DNA of 64,000 nt from Guadua angustifolia (Eukaryota; Streptophyta; Magnoliopsida; Poales; Poaceae), in the NCBI GenBank assembly GCA_036346375.1, contig CM070505.1:53690626-53754625 (forward strand), written 5' to 3'. The position numbers were made by a program, and so were the translations under genes. The notes beneath the pieces are model-generated. The model did not search any database. It was not told the DNA's origin and saw only the letters and a program-made list of their open reading frames with translations. Positions 1-11,050 of the stretch are shown piece after piece. How positions within the stretch are numbered: position 1 is the stretch's first letter; every line of letters begins with the position of its first letter.

Positions 1-420
1 CAGCCTTGTCCCCCCTAATTTACAGCGGGGCTATTTATAGGCAATTACAGCAGTTACAACCGAATAACATGGTATTATTGTGCCCGAACGTGGCCGTAAC
101 TACCTCTCTTGATTTCTGCCATGCTGTGTTATAGACGTAATGGGTTTAGATCATGGCCCAACGGTCTCTTAAACCGCAGCGTAATTATCACCACGTTGCC
201 TTTATGGACCGAGCACGACCTGCCGACCATGCTCGGGAGAATCCTTCAACTCTGGCCGACGCCGCACTCCTCCGAGCAAGCACGCTCGGGGAACTAAGGC
301 GCATGCTCGGGGACGAGCTCAGACATGGTCGGGGAAGCCTCACTAGCTAGTCCGCCTGAGGATCCTCCTTAAGAAAATCATCCAAGGGGAAGTATGGTCG
401 GCCGAGAACTGGCTGCTGGG
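1..420 (-). mobile_element. LTR fragment at window edge
   Basis: This looks like part of an LTR read on the - strand; it is cut by the window start. The reverse complement of 31-41 is a TATA-box-like CCTATAAATAG. Upstream of it in that orientation (to the right, about 215-345) the motif CCCGAGCATG, in slightly varied form, occurs four times. The same layout of iterated short motifs upstream of a TATA box is seen in the better-defined LTRs of this window. No coding sequence, TSD or primer-binding site is visible, so the class (copia or gypsy) is open. Confidence 0.4.
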
Positions 421-859
421 GTATGATAGTCTTTATGGAACTTACTCAATCCTTGACAAGGTATAATACATTCCTTTAGTACATTGGATGGTAGGAGTAT
501 GTACTCTTAGGAGTGTTGGAATGGGGCACTACAGAGCATGGGCACAGTGATTTTAAATGCAAGAATTCAAGTCATATTCGGGTATATTTTTTGAAAAAAT
601 TAGTTTTATGGTATATACTTATCTATAACAACAAATGAAACACATGCTGTTGAAAAAATATACTCGAATTCAAAGATTTTGAATAAATTTAGATCACATA
701 CTTTGTTGATTTATTTATAAAATTAGCACATACCTATAATCAAACTAACATTAAGAAATGAAACACTAGTTTGAATTTTAGTTCAAAATTATTTGAACTA
801 GTTAGTAAACTAGTTAAACTCAACTTCCTAATTTTTTTAAAAGAAATTACGCATGCAAT

Positions 860-982
860 ACATAGAGGAATATATGCATATCTATATGTGTGTGTGTGTG
901 TATATACACATACACACACACATATATATACATACGTGTATGTGTGTGTGTGTATATATGTGTATATATACACATATATATA
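860..982. repeat. TG/TA/CA microsatellite
   Basis: Alternating purine-pyrimidine tract made of TG, TA and CA runs. Much of it is self-complementary. It directly abuts the left end of the foldback MITE at 983. A similar TA/TG tract lies on the other side at about 1341-1415, so the MITE sits inside what was probably one microsatellite. The small open frames across it are low-complexity artefacts. Confidence 0.85.
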
Positions 983-1340
983 GTAACATATTTATTGAAA
1001 ACCCCCCTTATCATGAAAATTCCATAAAACCCACGTGTACAAGTTTTAAAAAAAATTAAAAAATTATTGTACGTAGGGAAGGTGAGCTTCTACAATCATG
1101 AAAAATTTGAAAAAGACAAACAATGAGATAAATAGTACTAAATAGTTACAATCACTATTTAGACTGAATTTGTCTTTTTCATATCTTTCCAGTGACATTG
1201 GGCTTGGTCTTCAAATTTTGCATGGCTGTAGAAGCTCACCTCCCTTACATATGGTAATTTTTTGAAAATTTTTCAAAACTAGCACATGTGGGTTTCACGG
1301 AGTTTTCACGGTAAGACGGGTTTTCACTATATATGTTGCC
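983..1340. mobile_element. Foldback MITE with long terminal inverted repeats
   Basis: The left arm (about 983-1150) and the right arm (about 1190-1340) are inverted copies. Both arms read gaaaacccnnctta near the tip, then a block around acccacgtgt/acccacatgtg, then ggaggtgagcttctac. The element is non-coding. It lies in TA-rich sequence, so a target duplication cannot be fixed; a TA-rich 8-9 bp duplication as made by Mutator-like elements would fit. The superfamily is an inference. Confidence 0.65.
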
Positions 1341-1420
1341 TATATATATACGTATATATGTATGTGTATATATATGTATATATTTATATATGTGTGCGTA
1401 TATATGTTTGTATCTGCACG

Positions 1421-2250
1421 CTCACTAATCTTCACTTAAGTACAATAACTTATTCTACACTACACCACCTTCCATTGATCCAAACCTACGTCCCACACTT
1501 ATCAAAGACTAGTTCGTCAACAATGCTAAAATAATTCAGTAATTGTCGGACTTAGGTACAATAAATTCAAGCTTTTGATACAATCATTGTTTTTTTTACA
1601 ACATTAAAACATATTTACCATGTATCTCTTTTTGTTGAGCACTTTTTTTCTGGCAAACATTTCAAATGAATTGTAAATAAGATAAATAGTTTAGAAGATA
1701 TCATTGTTCAAAGTTTGCAATCAACCCACGTTTCTCTCTCTATCTACCCCTATGTGCTCAACGTGATAGTAAAATCAAATAACATGTTTAGTAAATTAGA
1801 GTGTATTTATCAGTAACTTTGGTCTATTTTGTATTAACGTTATCACACTACCATACTATGAGACAGTGAGGTTCGACTGTAAAATCTAAAGACGTGACTA
1901 GTAAATCAGTGTACATTTGTCAGTAACTTTTGTCCATTTTGTATTGTTGCTATCACACGGCTATCATACGCCACAACGAGGTTTAGCAGTAAAATTTAAC
2001 AACGTGTCTAGTAAATTAGAATGCATTTCTTACAGTTGACATCATATAGCCATCATATGACACTTCTAGGAGTGGAAGTAAAATATAACCATGCGTCCAA
2101 GAAATAACTAGTGTGCAATCTCATTCATTTAGTATTTTTTGGTGAGACTTATATCAATATGTTCCTCTTGTTGTCAGTAAGCCTTGGATGAAAACCGTTT
2201 GTGAATTAGGACTACCAATAAAAAGTTACGAATAAATCCAACAAAACGTG
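1421..2250. other. AT-rich intergenic stretch with short internal repeats
   Basis: No gene is seen. A weak internal repetition is visible: phrases such as taaattagagtg, catttgtcagtaacttt and atcacac.gc.atcata recur around 1785-2050 with roughly 100-bp spacing. This suggests an old diverged tandem repeat. No transposon ends were recognised. Confidence 0.4.
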
Positions 2251-2254
2251 GCAA

Positions 2255-2460
2255 AGCTTGCTAAGCCCTCAACTACGTGCTTGATGGGCAACCATGAAGA
2301 ATGTTCTACAGGAGTGCGTACCTGATGTGTAATTAAGCTGCAGGGCACTTGATTAGTTTGATTAGGACCTTTAACTTGGAGCTACTCCTAGCTTCTTCTT
2401 AGCCAGCTGCGTGCGGAGTGCTTACGTTTAATTCTGATTTCTGAGTAAATTTCACGGAAA
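2255..2460. repeat. Block duplicated at 25575-25790
   Basis: This block and 25575-25790 share collinear wording: fragments around ggcaaccatg.a.aatgttcta, gtacctgatgtgta, ttaagct..c.gggca and aggacctt.aac. Divergence is moderate with small indels. It is the first of three collinear blocks shared by 2.2-10.4 kb and 25.5-28.4 kb. No coding content was recognised. Confidence 0.6.
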
Positions 2461-2544
2461 TAAAAAGAAATTATACAAATTATCATAAAACTACATATTC
2501 TTACCTCTATTTCACACAACTAAAGATTTTAGAAGAGCTTATAT

Positions 2545-2722
2545 CATAAAACTATATGTTTTAAAATTAATCATTTTTTGTAACAGGTTTGAAGTGTGGA
2601 TCCAGATGGCAATCTCATGCATTCTCATTTCTGTTTCACTCACTTGTGAGACTGTCATATGTACCCACACTATCAGACCTATTAAAAGAAATGATCAATT
2701 CTAAAATATAGAGTTTTATGAT
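2545..2722. repeat. Short foldback element (MITE-like)
   Basis: The arms at about 2545-2590 and 2675-2722 are inverted copies of a sequence reading atcataaaact.tat.tttt.aaat followed by atcattt and ending taa.aggt. The interior is about 85 bp. A related but more decayed copy lies at about 25800-25905 in the duplicated block. The element is non-coding; no TSD was assigned. Confidence 0.5.
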
Positions 2723-2759
2723 AAAAACTTTTTAAAATCTATAGTTTTATAAAAATAAG

Positions 2760-3880
2760 AGCTAAAACATAGTTTTATAATAGCAACAGCAATGATAGAT
2801 GTCTTACAGCATCTTCTAACAACCTCCATTCACATGATAGTACTGACACGAACTGATGCATAGATTTTTGGAGTCCAAGTTGGAATTAATCGTTTTTTTA
2901 GCCTCATCTTCATCTATTTTGTACAAACGGTTCTCTTTCGAAAGAATTTACAAATCTAGCACATCCTCACCATAGAAAGCACATTCCGCGCTTTCCCATC
3001 GCAGAAGCGCTTTTCACGCTCCCCTCCGTGGCACCCCTTCCTCCCGTATTCGCCGGCTCTGCTCTCGCGCTTGCCTACCGAGGGAGCGCTGGCTCCTCCT
3101 GCACTCCGGAGGCGTGACAGCCGTCTGTTATCGCTCGCCACCTGCTGTTTGCGCCTCCCTTGCTCCTGCTCTGTGGCCCCCCCTTCCTTCTACACTCTCT
3201 TGATGGGACAAGCAACAGCTGTCGCTTGCTGTGTCTTTTATGATTGGAAAGGGGTTGAATTTATAAAAAAAATTTAGAAAAAAGTTATTTAAAAAAAAAG
3301 AAGAGAGAGGACGATAGGGCCACGAAAGTGATCAATTCCCTACATTGAGGGCCGAAAGCGAATCGGGCTCGTTCAGTTTCTGAGGCCCATAGAATAAGCG
3401 GACATATCACATTCCAATTGCTGAAAGTTGAGGGCATTGCTCTTCTGTACCTAGTCTTGTGGTCAACGTACAACACAAACGTGCGTTCAGATTCTCTTCT
3501 TGGAGCGTACGCGGCAGCTACCTCTAAAATAAAGCAGCCAGACATGTGTTTGCGTGCGCGTGTGAAGCTGGGGTGTTTGATCTGGAATCGGATCAGGGTA
3601 TAATCAGATTTTTAGCATTTAACTATCCGGATAGATTCAGAATGGGATCCAAATACTTAAATTTGGATTCGAGATCGAATATTCGATAAATAAATATATA
3701 TACTACTTAAAAATACGGATTGGTGGTGGACATCCATTCTCCTCTTCTACCCACTATGTTTGTCTAAAAAGCATGCTGATATGTGGATCCAATCCCTTAG
3801 CTCCTTCGTGCAAGGCCCCACTCTTCTCCCCCTTCCAAACCTATTCCGCCCACCAAAAAAAACCTCACCACTCCCCGGTT
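2760..3880. other. Intergenic, no gene recognised
   Basis: The stretch contains a moderately GC-rich patch at 2960-3190 and short open frames on both strands. None of the frames shows a recognisable domain, splice-site pattern or codon bias. A run near 3560-3720 (tgtttgatctggaatcggatcagg...) has the look of a degraded MITE, but no matching inverted end was found. Confidence 0.4.
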
Positions 3881-3944
3881 ATTATACAAATTGAAGATAT
3901 GTCTTATCTTTATGAGAAGAGGGAGTATTAAAGATTTTTGAAAC

Positions 3945-4250
3945 AATACATTTTTTAAAAAATAAAAATACATAAAAATAATTACATAAATATATATGTG
4001 CCATCAATTCATTCGACGATGGAGCTTCTATCGTCAAATGAAGTGGCAATAAATTATTTGCCGCCAAATGAATTAAGGACAGAGTTTTATTTAGCCAATA
4101 ATTTTGTTGCTGGACATACAAATCTATTTGGTTGGCAGGCTTCTCTCGTCGAATAAATTAACAATAAAGATATATTTATATAATTATTTTTTATGTATTC
4201 TTTCTGTAATTTTATTTAAAAGTTGTGTTTATTTTAAAAAAAAACTTTTA
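3945..4250. mobile_element. Foldback MITE
   Basis: The arms are inverted copies. The left arm reads acataaaaataattacataaatatat and runs to attcattcgacg. The right arm, on the opposite strand, reads acataaaaaataattatataaatat and runs to atttattcgacg. A more degraded relative begins near 5915. It is non-coding, about 300 bp long, and its ends and TSD are uncertain. Confidence 0.5.
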
Positions 4251-4369
4251 TTAAGGATCCATCCAGCCCGCCCAACAGAAGACGGAGTGTCCGTAGAGCA
4301 CGTAGGTAGCTGGACTAGTGCTTGCCACGCGTGTCGTTGCCCACAATGACATCATTTTTCTCCTCTGCT

Positions 4370-4397
4370 TCTGCTCTCTCTCTCTCTCTCTCTCTCT
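4370..4397. repeat. (CT)n microsatellite
   Basis: A run of CT dinucleotides within a pyrimidine-rich stretch. The surroundings (4260-4480) are somewhat GC-rich, but no gene start was recognised next to it. Confidence 0.85.
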
Positions 4398-4844
4398 TTC
4401 TGTTTTTCCTTCCTTTTTCTCGTCGACCGATTCTCATCTGTGACACCAGTGGGAGTACTTGACTAGGTAAAGTTCTTCCTTACACTTTCTCTTTCCGAAA
4501 TAATCAGGCCACGTCAACTTGTTGGAGCCCACCCTTATTATTATATCTAAGACATTAACATCGTGGATATCATGGCCATTTCCCCGGCTATTCTCTCGGT
4601 TTCATGACTTCGTTAATTCCCTGTTTGACCAAAATGCACCCTATAGAAAGAAATGTAGGGAGTCTAGCATGTATACTACCTTTCCTATTTGTAGAAAGAT
4701 TCACACGCTGAGGATGATTTGAGCGGCTTGGCTCGGCCGGTCGGCTCGGCTCAAAAATTTTTTTACGTTTAAGTTCTTTGAAAAATTCGTAATTACGTAT
4801 CGGTTCTTTTCGCTTTTTTTACAAGGAGGGCCTTAAAAAAATGC

Positions 4845-5170
4845 GAATCTTTTGTGAGGGGATCTTAAATAGATACCAAAAAAATGTAGTGGCGTTTCGA
4901 TCATTCCGTCTATTTTTTACGAGAAGGCCCTTTTTGATTTAGCACGATCGCGGATCCGATCCAGAAAATCGCAGATATTTCGTGAGAGGACCCTAAATAG
5001 ATACCGAAAAAAAACGTGGTGCCGTTTCGATCATTCCGGCTATTTTTTACGAAAAGAACCTTTTCGATTTAATACGATCGCGGATCCTTCATGAGAGAAC
5101 CCCAGATAGATGCGAAAACAACGTGATTTCATTTGTATTCTTTCAGCCGTTTCGCTCATTATTTCGACGA
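4845..5170. repeat. Tandem repeat, about 125 bp period, 2.5 copies
   Basis: The unit contains gatc.taaatagatacc.aaaaaa, then cgtttcgatcattccg.ctattttttacg, then ttagcacgatcgcggatcc. It starts near 4845, recurs near 4970, and appears partly near 5090. Divergence is 10-20 per cent by eye. There is no open frame across it and no known satellite family was recognised. Confidence 0.65.
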
Positions 5171-5589
5171 TTTAAACAATAAAACACCGCCAAAAAAAAG
5201 AAATTTTTTCTAAAATTTTCTAGTATTTATTAGGATGGGTTGTGTTTAATGCAGGGTGAAGTAGTAATATGTATTCTCTTCAGTTACAAATAATTATTGT
5301 TTTTGGACATCGACTCTGTCCTAGAACTCTAATTTAACCAATAATTGCTATTGTAATATATTTAAAAAATTCAATAAAATTGTAAATATTATGAAAATAC
5401 ATTTCGAGATGAATCTACACGTATGAGTTTCATGCATCCAATCTAAACATGTAAAAAGATATTGATAGCTAATGTTTCAAAAGTTTGAGTGCACACATCC
5501 CAAACCGACAAGTTTTTGTGAACTGAAGAAGTATATTTATTAGTGTATTTGTTAGAAGAGGCAGACAGCTAGCCACATAGGCAGACTGA

Positions 5590-5815
5590 GGCCATGCTTA
5601 GCTTTTAAGCGGCTTTTGATATAATCTAGAAGCCATATATAATTACCAAAAGTCAAAAACTAAAAGCTGGATTGGACCTGTTTTGCACCTTATTGTCGAG
5701 GAAAATTAGATATTCGTCAAAGTACCTTTTATAAAAGGCTACAGTTGATTTTTAGCAAAAAAAACCAAAATCAGCTTTTTAGAAAAGCTACAACTCCCTC
5801 AAACAGACCCTAGAT
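5590..5815. mobile_element. MITE-like AAGC-rich foldback sequence
   Basis: The sequence opens with an AGCTTTTAAGCGGCTTTT-type end and closes with CAGCTTTTTAGAAAAGCT, with agaagccatata inside. A close relative lies at 27565-27805 and a further one near 23930-24065. It is non-coding and hAT-MITE-like in style; the exact ends are uncertain. Confidence 0.45.
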
Positions 5816-5989
5816 AGTGAGTGAATAGACAGGAGATATATGCATCAAATTCCATTCCCTTTTGTTGCAAAGTAATAATATATAGATGCCCTGATGACAT
5901 ACTATACTACAGATTTTTTTAAAATATAAAAATTATATAAATAATATGCTAAAAAATTACAGAAATATACCTTTGTGACCGTTTGAAAT

Positions 5990-7095
5990 AGCAACAAAAG
6001 TGCCACGCATGCAGCTAGGTCATCTATTGACATTTCAATTTGCAACAAAGGAATGGCTTAAAGCATCACGCGGCCTATGTATGTTTTGAAAACATGATAG
6101 GTTGGTGACCAAAATAAGTAGATGTATATTTGTGTAGGTGTGTAAATATTTAGTTGTGTAGATTAGTAATATTTGTGTAGATATGTAGTTGTGTAGGTGT
6201 AATTGTTGATAGATCGGATATGCTATGATAAATTAGAACATTATGTAAGAGAATATGGAATTTGAAAACGAAATTTACAAACAGTTGCAGGTTTTTTTTT
6301 TTTTTTTGTAGTGTAGAGTAGCATTTTCTGATGCGATTAACTCTAGAATTTATTAGATTTATTACGTAATGCTTAACAAAGTGATATTATGTCGTGTACG
6401 TAATAACAATGTAAGGAAATACTCGATAGGTATGGATGAGTAAGTATATTTTAAGATACATTACAGAGAAAGAGTTTCATATATGGATACGAGTATACTA
6501 TAGAGAAGGGGTTTTACATATAGACGTAGAAAAGATTCAACTAGACTGTTTTTCTAAGTGTAATGGCTAATCTGTCACGTGGAGAGATGGACAGTGAAGG
6601 CCAAGCAGCAGTGGACCACATGCCTGCCTTTCGGACAAAATACTGCTACAAAATCGAAAGGCGATAAAAGTGTGAAAAGAAAACAAGACGTCTGCTCCGT
6701 CACATGGTGCCCGTCTGTTCGATCGGCTGGGCCCATGCGTCGTCGGTACGTGCTACCTGCGGCGTCGCCTGTCCTGTCTAGCGAGGAAGGTGTTTTTTTT
6801 TTCCCAATTCAGCAACACCTTTTTCTTTCCGTTGCTTTCATAAATGAGTGGACGGATGATGTACTGTCGTCAGTACCGGGTAGCATAGCGGTAATCTATT
6901 CTATGCTTACTTCTGTGCTGCACTGTAGCAAATTTATATGGAGCAAGTGTACGTAACCAGAGGACGGTACGTATCTCTACTGAGCAACGACAGACACGAC
7001 CTGTGCATTGACGTTGGAGTCGGGGAGGAGGAGGAAGCTCACCAGTGAGGAAGCGGTTCTGCTGGTCGCCGAAGACAGCTAAGGAAGAGACGTAC
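5990..7095. other. Intergenic, no gene recognised
   Basis: The stretch contains a poly-T run at 6293-6308 and an open frame of 125 codons at 6579-6956 on the + strand. That frame has no recognisable domain and is probably chance. Nothing else was identified. Confidence 0.4.
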
Positions 7096-7104
7096 TGACT
7101 GGAT

Positions 7105-8177
7105 TAGAGGTGGGTGTCATGTTGTATTGGTCCGGTCTAGCACGGACTTATTAGATTTTAGACCTGAATCACATCGGACTACGACAGCCCGTCGTGTCCA
7201 CCGTGTCGTGCCGTGATACTCTAGTTCGCCTTCAGTGAGCCTAAGCACGACCTATTTATCCTTTGTACTTCCTTCGTATGGTGCCAGCCCAGATTCAACT
7301 TATTTACACTATTGCGACGAGAGGAAAGGACTCAGAGAAGTACGAAAGTTGAGGTAATTGACACAAATATTGAGATAAAAAGGAAGTAAATTTTATTCAA
7401 TCTTGAATATGTACAGAGTTACTGTCTCGTTAAAAACCTTACACCCTAATATGGGGTATCCCCGATAAGGAAAAGAGTATAATAACTACCTATATACATT
7501 AATACATAGACTACCCAAGACTGATATTGTCAAAGTCGGCTACCGCGTTCGTGATATTCGGATCCTCGGGCTGATATCGTATCCTATCATCTACATGCTC
7601 TCAGTTTTTGAGGCATGTAATTGTCTCAACCATCTCGGGTCTGAAAGACGATCTCCTTAGTTCAAGTATCCTCGCCACCAAACTGAAAGTGGATTCCGAC
7701 GAGACAGTGAACGTCGGAACTATAAGTACGTCATGTGCAAAATGTGATAGCACAGGGTAAATACGTTGGTCATTCTTCTACCACAAGAGTAAGTTGAGTT
7801 AATTTTTCTCATCCATATCAAGTTCGGTCTCCTACGAAAGACGTGTTAAGATAATGATTGATCTCTACTTATGGATTCCATGGCGACCTGCTCGATAATT
7901 GGGAAAGCGAGACATACGACTTGTCTTTCAGCTTCTTCCATATACTTGAACCGGTCGAATTACCTTGTGCTTGTTACATTGTTGAGGTATATTTTCTTGC
8001 TTCACTTATGGATCACGCTGGGCCGTACCGTCCACCGTGCCAGATTCCTCAGCCTGGCATGGGCCAAAGATCAATGACGTGCTAGCCCGATATGGCTCAC
8101 TTCGTATCGGACCATACCTTAGGTTGGACCGTGCCTCAAACTAGCCTATGAAAATATGACCCGAGTGTCCACCTCTA
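7105..8177. mobile_element. hAT-like non-autonomous element, 1073 bp
   Basis: The left end starts TAGAGGTGG and the right end finishes CCACCTCTA, giving short perfect terminal inverted repeats. The flanking 8-bp sequences are gactggat (7097-7104) and gaccagat (8178-8185). They match at 6 of 8 positions, as expected of an old hAT target duplication. The interior has no transposase frame. A truncated relative starts near 26001, where the same TAGAGGTGGGCATCATG-type end is seen. Confidence 0.65.
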
Positions 8178-8189
8178 GACCAGATGCGA

Positions 8190-9440
8190 GCGAGAGGCTC
8201 AGGATAGGAGGAGGAGAGAGAGGACATGGCTTGTGGAGGAAGGGACATACTCTCCCAAAGGAAGTTTGACGGAACTACCCCCGGACCGGGCATTCACATA
8301 CTATCAGATATAAACTTTGAGGTTTAGGCCTTCTCAAGGCCAAGGCCACTATTTTGGCGTCGTGTCCGCGCTTAGCTTCCTCGCGCGCACAAGACGCACA
8401 GAAAAATCAAGGCTGTTCAGACGGCGCGAAAATCGTTGAGCCACGTCGCCTACTTTATTCACGCGGTTGTTAGGGTTAAATGGTATTTCGCGGTGATTAG
8501 TCAGAACGGCGCCAGAAGCGCAATGTCGCTAAGGTCAAAGCGAGCGAGAGCTCGCGTGTTCGATCTCACAAGGCTATGTCCGATTTTACCGGGCCGACAC
8601 GTGGTGCTGGATTTTACCCGCCCGATTTTTGCCCGTCCCGTGCGTGTGTAGAATTTACCCGCCCGACGCGTCTGAGGCAAAAAAAATCGGAAGACCATTT
8701 CTTCCCGTGCGTGTGTGGACCTAGAAGACACTTGCCGTTTTTTTTTTTGCCTCAAAGATTTTTGTGGATTACTTTGCCTTTTGTTAAAATCGCGCCCAAA
8801 AAATAAATCCGGAATTTCGAAAGCATTTTAGGATGATTAGTGCTTTTTCCCGTGTGCGCGAGGACATGCTGGTCTTTCGTTTGCAGGAAACCTCCGGAAC
8901 TTCCGTTCTTTGTTTTTAGCATATTTTCCTATGTGGAAATTCACGCCTTTCTAAAATTGCATGTTTGCCATTTTTTTGCCTCAAAGATTTTTACGGCTTA
9001 CTTCTAGATCCCTTTCTTCTCGGTAAGACCCTGTTTTCACGGGAATCACTTCCAAAAAATTATTCCGAAGTTTCGAAGACATTTTAAGATTACATAGAAT
9101 TTATCGCAGAGGCGGCAGACTTCTCACCGCAGAGTCTCTAAGCTTCTCGAGTTTACGCACGTGTAGCTAAAAATTATATAATCCATCCCAGAGATTCTTA
9201 AAAATTACATCTAGATCGCTTTCTTCGCGGAAAAAAAATGAATTTCGTATTATGACTGGCGCGTGCGCCGCGCCCGCGTATCTAGTAACATTGATAGATA
9301 GATGAGGGGTGCCGTGGCGTGAGCCCAACAGCCAACAGGGATTGGAAGAGGAATCGCATCGCATCGATCATATGGAGGGAGGACCGCTCCTGCCTTGGAC
9401 TGTACTACTCCTGCTAGACTCACTCTAGCGCTTCTTCGGT
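8190..9440. other. Intergenic with diverged internal repetition
   Basis: Two diverged copies of a sequence beginning gcctcaaagattttt and continuing to a tccg.a.tttcgaa..cattttaggat-type block lie at about 8750-8850 and 8978-9090. A GC-rich patch at 8580-8670 repeats a tttacccgcccga phrase. Short open frames are present, but none has recognisable protein similarity. Confidence 0.4.
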
Positions 9441-9444
9441 TGGG

Positions 9445-9595
9445 ACCAGCCACCTACCATTGAAACCAAATCAAACCGTTTCTTAGCCAGCCAATCCCAC
9501 TACTACAAGCCTAATTATCTCATCTTCTCTTTTTTCCTAGAAAAAGATGCTACGATGTCCTCCAATGATCTAAATAGCGGTTTGCTATGCCACGT
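9445..9595. repeat. Block duplicated at 27320-27482
   Basis: The shared wording includes gggaccag, gaaaccaaatcaaa.cgt, cagccaatcccacta.tacaag, taattatctca, aaaagatgct and tgtttgctat. It is the second collinear block between 2.2-10.4 kb and 25.5-28.4 kb. It is non-coding. Confidence 0.65.
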
Positions 9596-9854
9596 ACCAT
9601 AGTGGAGTAGGACTAGGACTGCCATAAGTAATACTTACTCACTCACTCTGTTTCTAAATATATGCATATGTTATTTTAGCCTTTAAATTTGTATTTACTC
9701 TATAATTTTGGAGTGAATTTTTACTATTTTCCTTAAATATCTATCTCTCTCTTTAGTTATTTTCAATGTTATTTATTACCATAGACTAGAATAAGATATA
9801 TCATTTTAAAATATAATAAAGAGAGATAATATAATACCATCCAGTAACAGGAGA

Positions 9855-10405
9855 GTATTAGATTAGCATGTACATGCAATAGCCGGAGCAGTAAATGGCC
9901 TTTTTAGGTCAACTGTCCCGGACTCCCGGGTGGATAAAGCTGTGAATGGCAACCAACCCTGACTTGTGCTTCTCCTCTCTCCAAATGAAAAGAAAAATTA
10001 AACGCAACCGAACCATGTACTTAGTTACTTTCTCCGTGCAAAGATAGATGATGTTTCAGGATTTTTGTAGTTAATCATTGCATGTGTCTAAAATACTAAA
10101 TTTCTCTTTTTATTAGATCACTTATTTTTTATTGGATAGTGTGTATTACTCTAGTCCACGGCATTAAATGATCTTGAAAATAGTCAAATGAGACAGGTAT
10201 ATAAGGAAAAAGAGATAAAAAGTTATTTCAAAATTGTAGAATGATACGTATTAAACGAAGGGAGTATTATTTAATATAAACCATAGGGTTTTCTAACAAG
10301 AAACAGAGGTGAAGGGGGCAGGATGGTCAGCGAGAGAAGAGTTCCTGTAGCCCTGGCATCCGTGTTCTGTTGAGTGGAGCCAACCAAAAAAATAAAACAA
10401 ATTCT
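9855..10405. repeat. Block duplicated at 28098-28395, split by a MITE
   Basis: This is the best-preserved of the three shared blocks. It carries gtaaatggcctttttaggt, caactgtcccgg and ctcccgggtggataaa, then after the MITE ttatttaatataaa, ttctaacaagaaa.aga and gcatccgtgttc. In the copy at 28098-28395 the MITE of 10028-10264 is absent, which fixes the MITE boundaries. Confidence 0.7.
10028..10264. mobile_element. Stowaway-type MITE
   Basis: The element is 237 bp with ends cttTCTCCGT and ACGaAGGGAG, the inverted ends typical of grass Stowaway MITEs. It is flanked by TA on both sides (10026-10027 and 10265-10266). The duplicated block near 28265 reads straight through the site without it. It is non-coding. 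Confidence 0.75.
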
Positions 10406-11050
10406 AATTACTCTCTCCGCTAAAGAACAATTTATACCATCAAACTGATACAAATTACGAGTTGGTGATGTTATATACATCCTCCCTTCCCTCGCACCAC
10501 ATCTATACTTCGCCGACATTAAAAATCTGCGAGGGAACATATGCATTGTTTTCTGAAAAATGCTCAGTAGTGCGTACGAGAGTTCTCTTCACTGTCGCAA
10601 CCTTCAAAATCAAAATAGACCAAAGTATAAATTCACTTCATTTTTATATATTTAAGTTTCACTGCACAACAGTTAAACCTTTTGCAGTATCAATGATTTT
10701 ACCACTTCATCCAAAGCATTTTCATGTTCTTTGAAGATGTGTATGCACGTGGAAACAAAATATTTGTACTTAAGGTTCAAACCTCATATGTACTAAAGAA
10801 TATTAAATGAGATTATGATAGTACGAAATAAACTTACAATATTTCATACATATATACTGATCCATTTTGGTGATATTGAGTACTACGAAGCATTTTCACA
10901 TTGTATAGTTAATAGAGAAGTTACGCTCCTAAACACAAGGTACATCTATAATATTTTCACAAAAATACGGTTTGCAACTTAGGTGAGAACTAATTGCCAC
11001 ACAATATTTATAATATTTCTTTTTACATTTAATTGCAGATTTAACTTGAT
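10405..11050. other. AT-rich intergenic, no gene recognised
   Basis: A 90-codon frame at 10462-10734 (+) and a 91-codon frame on the other strand overlap. Neither has a recognisable domain or the composition of the real exons in this window. Nothing else was identified before the solo LTR. Confidence 0.4.

Noticed and set aside
740..1059. Open frames on both strands rich in Tyr, Ile, Val, Cys and His
   Set aside because: They are translations of the TG/TA microsatellite; low complexity and overlapping on both strands.
6579..6956. 125-codon + strand frame
   Set aside because: No recognisable domain, no splice partners and no sign of conservation; left as a chance frame.
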